From: Leucobacter luti
Lineage (GTDB): Bacteria; Actinomycetota; Actinomycetes; Actinomycetales; Microbacteriaceae
Reading direction: 5' to 3'
Length of the DNA stretch: 64,000 bases
Assembly (NCBI RefSeq): GCF_019464495.1
Contig: NZ_CP080492.1
Location: forward strand, 1,178,001 to 1,242,000
Below the pieces are notes generated by a model. It was not told the DNA's origin and did no database searches. It saw only the letters and a list, made by a program, of their open reading frames with translations. Shown here piece by piece: positions 44,718 to 52,651 of this stretch; position 1 is the first letter of the stretch, and each line of letters opens with the position of its first letter. The position numbers and the translations under genes were made by a program.

Positions 44718-45392
44718 TTGGGTGATTCGGCGGGTCAGCAGACCGTAAAGCAGCAGCGGGCAGACGCGCGCGCGAAGAAGGTCGAGCGATACCAACAGGA
44801 GCGCCGGGCGCAGCAACGCAGGCGCAAGATCGCCATCGTGAGCGGTTCTATCGGGGGTGCGGCAGTATTGGCGCTCATCGTGACATTTATCGCCACCGCC
44901 GCGGAGCCCGCGCAGCGGCCGCAGGACATCGCGATCGAGGGGCTGCAAGAGTTCACGAACTTGCCGGCCACGCACGTCGGGCCCGCTCCGGTGGACTACG
45001 AGGCCGAGTACGATATGAAGCCACCCGCGGGTGGAAATCACTTCCAGGCCTGGCTCAACTGCGGCATCTACAGCGAGCCCCAGCCGAACGAGAACGCGGT
45101 GCACTCGCTTGAGCACGGCGCGATCTGGGTCACGTACAATCCGGACACGGTGACGGATGAGCAGCTCGACGAATTGCGATCGGCCGTGCCGGATCAGTAC
45201 GCGATCGTCTCACCCTTCCCGGGCCTTGAGACACCGATTGCCGTGTCAGCGTGGGGCGCTCAGATCACGATGGACTCCCCCAGCGATGCGCGGCTCGGGC
45301 AGTTCATCGACCGGTACTGGAAGTCGGCGTCTGCCCCAGAACCCGGCGCTTCCTGCTCGGGCGCGTACGAGGGCGCGGGGCGTGTCGTCTAG
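44718..45392 (+). CDS. DUF3105 membrane-anchored protein
   Basis: A 224-aa protein. A Lys/Arg/Gln-rich cytoplasmic lead (RADARAKKVERYQQERRAQQRRR) precedes one membrane helix (about 40-62) and an extracytoplasmic DUF3105 domain with PPAGGNHFQAWLNCGIYSEPQPNENAVHSLEHGAIWVTYNP. The conserved His, Cys and Glu there suggest metal binding. The TTG at 44718 is preferred because GGGGAG lies 5 bases before it; the TTG at 44682 has no such site. It overlaps the following DUF305 gene, a pairing typical of actinobacteria. Confidence 0.83.
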   Translation: MGDSAGQQTVKQQRADARAKKVERYQQERRAQQRRRKIAIVSGSIGGAAVLALIVTFIATAAEPAQRPQDIAIEGLQEFTNLPATHVGPAPVDYEAEYDMKPPAGGNHFQAWLNCGIYSEPQPNENAVHSLEHGAIWVTYNPDTVTDEQLDELRSAVPDQYAIVSPFPGLETPIAVSAWGAQITMDSPSDARLGQFIDRYWKSASAPEPGASCSGAYEGAGRVV

Positions 45393-46077
45393 TCGGATCG
45401 GCACAGGCCTCAGCATATTCATCGCGACAGTCGTTGCGCTTGTATTGGTGGCCACGTCATTGATCATTGGCCGCGTGACTGCCACACCCGAAACAACTCC
45501 GACCACGCTGAGTGCCGAAGCGGGGTTCGCGAGAGACATGCAGGTCCATCACGAGCAGGCAGTGGAGATGTCGTACATCGTGCGCGAGCAATCGGCCGAT
45601 CCCGCGATCCGGCTCCTGGGATACGACATCGCAACGTCCCAGGGGCAGCAGGCGGGGCAGATGTTCGGATGGCTCGCGATCTGGGGGCTGCCGCAGGCGT
45701 CGCCCGAGCCCGCCATGACTTGGATGCACCGCCCACTCCCCGGGGAGGGCGGTGCGCACGCGGGCCACGCGTCTCGCGTGCAGGATGCCAGCGATTCCGG
45801 ATCCGCCACGCAAGCACCCCCTGAGACCATGCCCGGCATGGCGAGCAGCGAGCAGCTCGCTGAGCTGCGCGAGGCCACCGGCCCTGACGCGGACCGCCTG
45901 TTTCTCCAGCTCATGATCGCGCACCATGAGGGCGGCGTTGAGATGGCGGAAGCGATCGTGCGGCGCAGTTCGAACCGGACCGTCACCGATCTCGCCAACA
46001 GCATGGTCGCCGCGCAACGCAGCGAGATTCAGCTGATGCAGGATCTCCTTGCGGAGCGCCAGCCTTCGGCGCCCTAA
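45382..46077 (+). CDS. DUF305 exported protein
   Basis: A 231-aa protein with one N-terminal membrane helix (about 8-30) and two halves of the DUF305 ferritin-like fold: FARDMQVHHEQAVEMSYIV and LMIAHHEGGVEMAEAIV. The HH..AVEM/HHEGGVEM motifs suggest metal (often copper) binding. The GTG start overlaps the end of the DUF3105 gene by 11 bp. DUF305 and DUF3105 proteins often sit in copper or envelope contexts; that role is inferred. Confidence 0.85.
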   Translation: MSSSRIGTGLSIFIATVVALVLVATSLIIGRVTATPETTPTTLSAEAGFARDMQVHHEQAVEMSYIVREQSADPAIRLLGYDIATSQGQQAGQMFGWLAIWGLPQASPEPAMTWMHRPLPGEGGAHAGHASRVQDASDSGSATQAPPETMPGMASSEQLAELREATGPDADRLFLQLMIAHHEGGVEMAEAIVRRSSNRTVTDLANSMVAAQRSEIQLMQDLLAERQPSAP

Positions 46078-46121
46078 CCCCGCGAGCACCGTCCACCCCA
46101 CAACTGTTGAGGATCACCCAC

Positions 46122-47171
46122 ATGAATGCTGCCCAGAAAGCGACACGGAACTCCGCTCGCACCCCACTCCTCATCACCGCGGGAGTCGTGATCATTGCGA
46201 TAGTCGCGGGGGCCGTGTGGTGGTTCGCGAGCCGCGCGGATTCTGCTTCCGCGGAGAATCCCGTGGGGGCGGGAACTGCGGCTGCGGGTTCCGCCGTTAC
46301 TGGTGAGGTACGCGGCCCGGCCGGGGCGCCGTCCGAGCGCGCTGACGGGCTCCCCGCCGAGACTGCGATGGGAGTGAACGAGCTCAAAGTGCGAGACCTG
46401 GCGGCGGTGCGCGCGTACTACGAAGACGCCATCGGGCTCTCGATCTTGGAAGAGCGAGCTGGCGAAGCGCTGCTCGGGCTTGCGAAGACACCGTTGATCA
46501 GACTCACGGAATCGAAGGAGCCGCTGCCGAAGCCGGACGATGCCGGGCTCTACCACACGGCGATTCTGTATCCGGATGAGGCGACGCTGGCGCAGACGCT
46601 CCTGCGCGTGGCGGAGCAGGCACCGGCAAGCTTCCAAGGGTCGGCGGATCACCGGGTGAGCCAGGCGTTCTACTTCGGAGATCCCGAGGGGAACGGTCTG
46701 GAGCTGTACGTGGACCGTCCGGAGGAGGAATGGACGTGGGTCGACGGGCAGGTGGTGATGGGCAGTGATGCGCTCGATCCGAACGAGTTCATCACCACGC
46801 ACCTCGGCGGCGAAGCGCTGGGTACCGCAGCTATGGGGCACGTGCACCTAAAGGTTGGCGATCTCGATGAAGCGCGCGAGTTCTATGCTGACACGCTCGG
46901 CTTCGACGTGGTGTCTGAGGCCGACGGGGCACTGTTCTACTCGGCGGGCGGCTACCACCACCATCTCGCGACGAACACCTGGATGAGCTCGGGCGCCGGC
47001 CCCCGGTCCACCGACGTGGGTCTGGGATCCGTGTCGATCACGCTCCCCGACGCTGCGAGCGTTGACGCTGTTGCTGAGCGAGCGCGGGCCGCTGGCGTTG
47101 CCGTCGACGCTGTAGCGGGCGGAATTTTCGTCGCGGACCCATGGGGGAATCTGGTGCGGGTGGTGGTCTAG
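46122..47171 (+). CDS. Membrane-anchored two-domain VOC (glyoxalase-fold) protein
   Basis: A 349-aa protein. A single N-terminal membrane helix (about 17-38) is followed by an Ala/Gly linker and two VOC domains: about 85-220 (NELKVRDLAAVRAYYEDAIGLSIL ... FYFGDPEGNGLELYVDRP) and about 240-349 (GHVHLKVGDLDEAREFYADTLGFDVV ... GIFVADPWGNLVRVVV). The arrangement resembles CatE-type ring-cleavage dioxygenase relatives. The His and Glu ligands seem present (HTAI, ELY, HVHL). A membrane-tethered VOC protein is unusual. The ATG at 46122 is preferred over the TTG at 46107, which overlaps the GAGGA ribosome binding site. Confidence 0.82.
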   Translation: MNAAQKATRNSARTPLLITAGVVIIAIVAGAVWWFASRADSASAENPVGAGTAAAGSAVTGEVRGPAGAPSERADGLPAETAMGVNELKVRDLAAVRAYYEDAIGLSILEERAGEALLGLAKTPLIRLTESKEPLPKPDDAGLYHTAILYPDEATLAQTLLRVAEQAPASFQGSADHRVSQAFYFGDPEGNGLELYVDRPEEEWTWVDGQVVMGSDALDPNEFITTHLGGEALGTAAMGHVHLKVGDLDEAREFYADTLGFDVVSEADGALFYSAGGYHHHLATNTWMSSGAGPRSTDVGLGSVSITLPDAASVDAVAERARAAGVAVDAVAGGIFVADPWGNLVRVVV

Positions 47172-47744
47172 ACCGACGTGTCGTTCTGAAGCGCTTGGGG
47201 GGCCCGGGCACTTCAGCTGGAGGTACACACACTGAGGTGTCTCAGCGCAAGAGGGATCCTCCGCGGCGTCACCACAATCACTCAGGCGGAGAGCTTTCGG
47301 ACAACTCCCAACTTGCCTGCGTGTTGGCCTGCGTGCTGGACTGCCGGAGGGGAAACTCTCGTCGGCCCGGTCTGGAGGCTCTCCCCTGCACACCGCCCCG
47401 GCATCTCAGGGTTCCGCCCTCGTTCGGAAGCGCGACCTTGCGGAGTCCGGCACAACTCACCACACGGCAGTTCGTTTGGATGCCCCGGGTGTGCGCGTCT
47501 TTCTGAGCTCAGCGAACGAAGATTCGGCTCCCACAACGGCTGGGCTGCTGTCTTGCGGCGATCCAGAGCGGAGGTCCGCGTGACGATCGACGACACAGAT
47601 CGGGTCAGAGGTTTCCCGCATCAGCCGATTCTTGAGACCAACTATTGATGTCGCGGTGTTCGTGCCGGGTCCTGTGCAGGCGTCTCGCAATGTGAGGCCA
47701 AAGCGGGATTCGGTGAATCGCGAGTTTCTGGGTAACAAAAAAGA
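47172..47744. other. Intergenic region left of the integrated element
   Basis: About 570 bp between the VOC gene and the terminator/att region. Open frames on both strands have no ribosome binding site and read as low-quality protein. I see no RNA gene; the stretch may hold a degraded gene that I cannot identify. Confidence 0.4.
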
Positions 47745-47782
47745 CTCCGGAACTACCGCAGATCCCTGCAGTAGTTCCGGAG
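47745..47782 (-). terminator. Ancestral tRNA-Pro terminator left behind at the island's outer end
   Basis: On the minus strand a 12-bp stem (CTCCGGAACTAC with its complement; 14-base loop) is followed by TTTTTTG. It sits just past the 34-bp tRNA-Pro 3'-end fragment, exactly where the terminator of the uninterrupted tRNA gene would have been. Confidence 0.8.
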
Positions 47783-47786
47783 CTAT

Positions 47787-47820
47787 TGGTCGGGCTGACA
47801 GGATTTGAACCTGCGACCCC
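47787..47820 (-). repeat. Attachment-site repeat: 3'-end fragment of tRNA-Pro
   Basis: These 34 bases are identical to 57767-57800, the CCA end, acceptor strand and TΨC arm of tRNA-Pro. Beyond this the tRNA sequence stops (no anticodon arm), so it is a displaced fragment and marks the left end of the integrated element. Confidence 0.92.
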
Positions 47821-48023
47821 TTGGAGGTTTTTGAGCACCACCGAAAGCTTGCGAAAATCTCGAGTTTTCCCTGATCGTACCGGGGATCGAGTGATCCCTC
47901 TTGGGCTAGTCTACCCGGTTGTTGGCGGTCCGTCACGGGTGATTGAGATGGGTTTCTGATGGGTCAAGCAAAGTAGCATAGAACTGATCGCCCTTCCCTC
48001 CAGCAACTTCCCTTTCTTACGCA

Positions 48024-50453
48024 TCATTCATTCTCGACCGAAACCAGGCCTTCGACGCTCTTCTTCTCGAAGTAACGGAACTTTTGGATAGCGTCAGTCA
48101 TGTTGCCGACGTCGATCACGCCGATCTCAGTGAGCTTCCGATAGGACTCAAGCGAAAGACCCGTAGATCGAAGGAACAGCTCGGTGTCCAGCGACTCGAT
48201 GACGTGTGCGAGGCGCTCTTCTCGATAGTCAGTGAGGTACATAAAGATCAGTACCTTCGCCGTCACCTTTTTGAGCTTGTTGCGCAGGTCACGACGCTTC
48301 TCGGCGATCTCCTTCTTCGGCTTCTTCTGTTCGTTCGCTCCACCGCCCTCGCGCTTCACGGTGGTGAGCTTCTTCGATGCCGTTACGATCTTCTCTGCCT
48401 CTTCGCGGATCGTACGGAAGTCTTCAATCTGCTCCAGCTCGGCGATGAGATCAGCGTCTTGGAGGAGCCGATCCATCGTGACGCCGTTTAGGTTGTAAAG
48501 ATCCACCGATCGCCAGCGGCGAGCGAGAGCGTTCGCGCCGATACCGCCGTGTGCCCAGTCGAGGATTGCTTGGACGTCGAGTTGCTCCATCCGGCCACCG
48601 TCAATTGCGAAGATTGGCAGGAAGTTGATCAGTTCGCCGAGCACGGACGCCTGGGTGGCTTGCCGGTCGGAGGAATTGTTGGCCAGCTCTGTGCCATAGA
48701 GTGCCACGAGTGAAAGCGCACGATTCGGGTCAAACTCGAACACATAGGCCGTTTGTTTCTTGGTCTCGCCGTCGATCTTCCACGGAGACTGCACCCGAAA
48801 CGCGGCCTGGAAGTACGATTCGGGAGCCTTCAGCGAGCGAAGCATGAAGATCGATGACCACTCTGGCACGGTCACGCCGGTCATGAGTTTGCCGCACGAG
48901 AGCGTGATCGAACCGGACTTCCCTGCTTCTTCTGCATGACGGATCGCAGCCTGGAGCGGCTCGAGCGCTTTCGCTCCGATCTTCGCCTTCGTGCCCGCGG
49001 CGACATATATTTCGAACCCCGAGAAGTAAGGGTCGTGCCTCAGCAGTTCAGCCATTGCTTCGCACGCAGCAACATCCTGCATGTACCAGACCGAGTGCCG
49101 CACGGCATCCGCAAATTCCGCAGCCTCATAGGGAAATTGGGCATTTGTCTCGAACGCTTCTATTACCCGCTCCGGCAGTGCCTTCTTACCGCGGATCAGG
49201 TCAAGAAAAGAAGCAACATAATCCGGCTTCTCGAAGACGTACGCATCGCTGTCCCTCTTCGCCTTGAAATAGGTGTTCAAGTCGAAACCGGCAAACTCTC
49301 CGCCGTCATCCCAGTCGCCCGCAGGAGCACCCATTGCGTAGGTGTACATCTTCATCTGCGGAAGCTCGGAGTAAGGGTTCGGCCCCTCCGAACGATTCCA
49401 GTTTTCTTTCTCGCGCTGTTCGTCGATGTAGGTCCAGTTGAAGACTTCAGACTCGTCGTAGTCTCCGTTGGTAATCGCTTTGAACGGGGTGCCCGAGAGG
49501 TGCAGGTGAAACTTCGTTTTCAGCCCAGCGTCGGGCTCCAAGACCACATCAGCTTCGTTGTCGGACGCCACTTCCGATGCTTTCGCAAACATCTGTGCCA
49601 TGGCCGCTTCAGACTTATCTTGCGGGTCGTACACCTCCCGTGCGGCAGCGGTTGAGGCGCCGAAATGGAACTCGTCAATGACAATGCAGTCCCAGTCAAC
49701 GAGGTGCAGGGTCTCGTTCCGTGGCTTCGGTAGGCCCGCAGGATCTCGCCCGATGACATCCTGAAATGACGCAAACCAGGCCGTTGGTCTGCCGCTATCG
49801 ATCATCGTGTCAGCATCTTGCGGCGGGGTGTCGCGATCCACATACTGCCAGTCGATGAAGTCCACGTGGCCGAGCAGGTCGTCGCGCCAGGCGCTTCGAA
49901 CAGCGGGCTTGTAGGTGAGGATGAGCAGCTTCGTCCATCCCATCGCGTTCGCGAGCTGGTAGGTGGTGAAAGTCTTGCCAAAACGCATCTTCGCGTTCCA
50001 CAGATATTTCGGGGTGCCTCCAGCATGCGCCCGGAAGAATGCGGCGGTCTGCTCAACGGCATCTTTCTGCTCAGGCCGCATCGGAAAGTCCTGAATGCGC
50101 GTCGGATCAAATGGAACGCCGCACTGCAAGGCACGGATCGCCGCCCAGACTTCACTCTCCGTCGCTTCGAACCACTCCCCACCCGGATTCACCACACCGG
50201 CGCCGGTGAGGACCCGGTGCACGTCGTGGTCGGTAAAGTCGGTTCCATCTGGTTTCGTCGCTGGCTCAGAGTGAAACAATACATCCACGCCCTGGAGCCC
50301 GGGGAAGGCCGTACCGACCTGCTGCCGGACCCGGTCAATGCCAGGATTTACGGTCTGGCCGACCTTGATCCAGGAGTCACCTTTTTGCCCATTCGGGCGT
50401 CGCCACGACTTTGCGTTTCCCGCGTGTGTGTAGGCATAGATGTAGTTCGTCAC
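48024..50453 (-). CDS. GIY-YIG-like nuclease fused to an SF2 helicase
   Basis: An 809-aa protein. The N-terminus (about 1-105) has the GIY-YIG/T5orf172 pattern: YIYAYTH, then WIKVGQT with a downstream Arg (RVRQQ), and a GGEWFEA end. The usual catalytic Glu position appears as Asp (DHDVHRVL). A superfamily-2 helicase core follows: Walker A AKMRFGKT at 154-161, DEFH box at 260-263, motif III-like HLSGTPFKA and motif VI-like QAAFRVQSPW. The C-terminal 200 residues are helical with a Lys-rich segment. The fold suggests an ATP-driven DNA translocase that cuts DNA, as in restriction systems. It is the last gene of the island operon, overlapping the DUF262 gene by 4 bp. Confidence 0.82.
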   Translation of the reverse strand: MTNYIYAYTHAGNAKSWRRPNGQKGDSWIKVGQTVNPGIDRVRQQVGTAFPGLQGVDVLFHSEPATKPDGTDFTDHDVHRVLTGAGVVNPGGEWFEATESEVWAAIRALQCGVPFDPTRIQDFPMRPEQKDAVEQTAAFFRAHAGGTPKYLWNAKMRFGKTFTTYQLANAMGWTKLLILTYKPAVRSAWRDDLLGHVDFIDWQYVDRDTPPQDADTMIDSGRPTAWFASFQDVIGRDPAGLPKPRNETLHLVDWDCIVIDEFHFGASTAAAREVYDPQDKSEAAMAQMFAKASEVASDNEADVVLEPDAGLKTKFHLHLSGTPFKAITNGDYDESEVFNWTYIDEQREKENWNRSEGPNPYSELPQMKMYTYAMGAPAGDWDDGGEFAGFDLNTYFKAKRDSDAYVFEKPDYVASFLDLIRGKKALPERVIEAFETNAQFPYEAAEFADAVRHSVWYMQDVAACEAMAELLRHDPYFSGFEIYVAAGTKAKIGAKALEPLQAAIRHAEEAGKSGSITLSCGKLMTGVTVPEWSSIFMLRSLKAPESYFQAAFRVQSPWKIDGETKKQTAYVFEFDPNRALSLVALYGTELANNSSDRQATQASVLGELINFLPIFAIDGGRMEQLDVQAILDWAHGGIGANALARRWRSVDLYNLNGVTMDRLLQDADLIAELEQIEDFRTIREEAEKIVTASKKLTTVKREGGGANEQKKPKKEIAEKRRDLRNKLKKVTAKVLIFMYLTDYREERLAHVIESLDTELFLRSTGLSLESYRKLTEIGVIDVGNMTDAIQKFRYFEKKSVEGLVSVENE

Positions 50454-52651
50454 TCCATCTCCTCACCGTCATCATTCTCAGTGAATGAAAACACCGAGTC
50501 GACGATGGTTGTCTCGTCAATGATCTCTGCGTCTGCTTCACCCAAGCTGGCCAGATATTCAGCGCGAATGTCTTGAAGGCTCCGCTGGGTGTCCTCGACG
50601 ACCCACCACCACCATCCGTTATGCCCTCTTCCAGTCGCTGCCGTCGCTGCTCCTGAGGGCGTGTCGTACGCGGTGTCCCCGACGTAGAGCAAGCCGTCCT
50701 CCGACACGATCGCAAGCGCGTCAGCGAATTGTGAGTTGGGATGACGGCACCTCAGACGTGTACCCGCATTGAGCCAGCCCGATGAAACGAGATGTGCAAT
50801 GTAGACGTGCGCAGTCTCGGTCGGCTGACGTGGGGTGTCGGCGGGGAGCCCAATGTGGCCTACGGGCACCGGCCAAATGTCAAGGATTTGCTCGGCAAGC
50901 TGATCTGTTCGTGCTTCAATCGTGCGCTCGTCCCACTCAAGCGGCGCGAGGTTCATCGCATCCTTCGTGATGAGCACATCATCGTGGTTCAGAAAATGCT
51001 CACGCTTCGACAGCCACGACCCGTTATTGATCGTGCTGTTCAGCTTCTGAGTAACAAGGGTGAGGTTGCCCAGCTGGTGAAGAATCTGGTCGCGCACGAA
51101 CTGCTGTTCCTCGGTCAAATCAGCCGACCAGTGTTTCCGCCATTTCTGCGGCATAAGGTGCTCAACGGTTCCCTTTTCGCGCACAACCGGCCCCATCGTG
51201 AGCTGCTTACCATCGGGGTAACCCCGTTTGGCGTCTTCGACGGCTTCGAGCACCATCCGAAGACGAACGCGCCGGTATTTGGTGTACGCCTTTGCCCCCA
51301 CTAACGCATCACGCACTTCATCGTCTCCTGGCCAGTAGCCAACGGGCGTGTCGTTCGACGCAAGGTAGTTCTCGATCGCTTCTGGAAGCGCGTCATTCGG
51401 TTGCTCTCGGAGGTGTTTGATCACGTCGATGATGAAGCGGTTTGCGCCCTGTGAGGCGGTTTTCACCAGCGCGCGCCGGACAAGCCAACTCTCTAGCGTT
51501 GCAAGTACGCGTCCCTTATCGGAACCGGATACCTCCGTCTGTTCGGGCTCGTCCAGCCAGATAATGAGCGGGCGCGCGACTTCGGAGTCCAGCGTTCCTA
51601 CCCTGTAGCTGAACAACTCAACCCTGCTGAGCGGCCCGTTCGGCTTCTCTGCCCCCTCGATGATGGCCCGATAGCGATCGGATGCGGCTCTGATCCGCGG
51701 TAATAGAGCGGAGACGTCCTTGGCGACGGTGTTAACGTAATGCTTAAACTGGCTGAAAACTTCTCGAATTGGGAACTCGCTAAGGGTTCGCGCAGTGAGC
51801 CATTGCCAGAGAAACAGGGAGATCCGTGAGTTCGTGATACGCCCTGTGGTGATCTGCTGTTCCCACCAGGGGGTCTCAAACTCTGCCCAATAGTTCAGGT
51901 ATGCCTGCTCAGCCGCATCGGGTGTTGCGTCGAGGTTTTGGAACACAAAATTCTTGATGAGGTCGGCGGCTGAAAGCGGGGTGCCACGCGCATTGAGAGT
52001 CTCGAATATCGCCTGGGCGTCTTCGTTTACTTCGAGACGGATGTTGGCGATTTCAAGGCGATCCAAAATGGTCGGAACAAGGGTGCGTGCGCGACCGATA
52101 GATCCATCATCATCGCCCAGCCATGCAGCAATCTCCTCAGAGAAGAAGCGGTGGGCATCGCTCAATCTCGAGGCGAGTATCTGGTCATAGTCGGCGGGAG
52201 CGGTGGCCGACATCACCGCAACGAAACCGTCACGGTCTCGGTTGGTCGGCCATAGCTTGTATCGATCTTCCTCCGAAGCGCGATAGTCCGTGGGATTCTC
52301 GATCAGCGGAAGAATCTGCCCAGCAAGTTGTTCCAGGCCGCGGTGAACGAGTTGGTCGTGGAGCGCATCCAGAAGAATCTGTAGCGTGGTGAGACGCTGC
52401 TGCCCGTCAATGATATTCCAGGTCGGAAGCGCTCCCAGTGTGGTCGGCACTTGCTGAATGACGATTGCGCCCAGAAAGTGTGACGCGTTCGGGTTGTGCT
52501 TGCTAATGATTTCAATGACGCGGACGATGTCCTGCCACAACGGAGCCCACTGGGTCTCTTTTGACCAGACATACGGACGCTGGAAGAGAGGAACAACCAA
52601 CTGTGTCGGGTTGTAGAAGACATCCTTTGGCTTGACTACGTCGGTCTTCAC
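50450..52651 (-). CDS. DUF262-DUF1524 (GmrSD-like) protein with RAMA-like C-terminus
   Basis: A 733-aa protein. The N-terminal DUF262 domain shows QRPYVW (24-29) and IIDGQQRLTTL (80-90), the ParB-like NTP-binding motif of GmrS. A helical middle leads to a DUF1524 HNH-type nuclease at about 525-600 (HLMPQKWRKHW, then HQLGNLTLVTQKLNSTINN). The last 100 residues resemble the RAMA domain, linked to adenine-methylation systems: DGLLYVGDTAYDTPSGAATAATG then NGWWWWVVED. GmrSD proteins cut modified phage DNA. Here the linkage to methyltransferases suggests sensing of the methylation state. It overlaps both neighbours by 4 bp. Confidence 0.82.
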   Translation of the reverse strand: MKTDVVKPKDVFYNPTQLVVPLFQRPYVWSKETQWAPLWQDIVRVIEIISKHNPNASHFLGAIVIQQVPTTLGALPTWNIIDGQQRLTTLQILLDALHDQLVHRGLEQLAGQILPLIENPTDYRASEEDRYKLWPTNRDRDGFVAVMSATAPADYDQILASRLSDAHRFFSEEIAAWLGDDDGSIGRARTLVPTILDRLEIANIRLEVNEDAQAIFETLNARGTPLSAADLIKNFVFQNLDATPDAAEQAYLNYWAEFETPWWEQQITTGRITNSRISLFLWQWLTARTLSEFPIREVFSQFKHYVNTVAKDVSALLPRIRAASDRYRAIIEGAEKPNGPLSRVELFSYRVGTLDSEVARPLIIWLDEPEQTEVSGSDKGRVLATLESWLVRRALVKTASQGANRFIIDVIKHLREQPNDALPEAIENYLASNDTPVGYWPGDDEVRDALVGAKAYTKYRRVRLRMVLEAVEDAKRGYPDGKQLTMGPVVREKGTVEHLMPQKWRKHWSADLTEEQQFVRDQILHQLGNLTLVTQKLNSTINNGSWLSKREHFLNHDDVLITKDAMNLAPLEWDERTIEARTDQLAEQILDIWPVPVGHIGLPADTPRQPTETAHVYIAHLVSSGWLNAGTRLRCRHPNSQFADALAIVSEDGLLYVGDTAYDTPSGAATAATGRGHNGWWWWVVEDTQRSLQDIRAEYLASLGEADAEIIDETTIVDSVFSFTENDDGEEME

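Noticed and set aside
47787..47820. A further tRNA gene
   Set aside because: Only the 3' third of tRNA-Pro is present; no anticodon or D arm follows. It is an attachment-site fragment.
47282..47936. Small minus-strand genes left of and across the island boundary
   Set aside because: The frames cross the att repeat and terminator and have no start signals or protein-like pattern.
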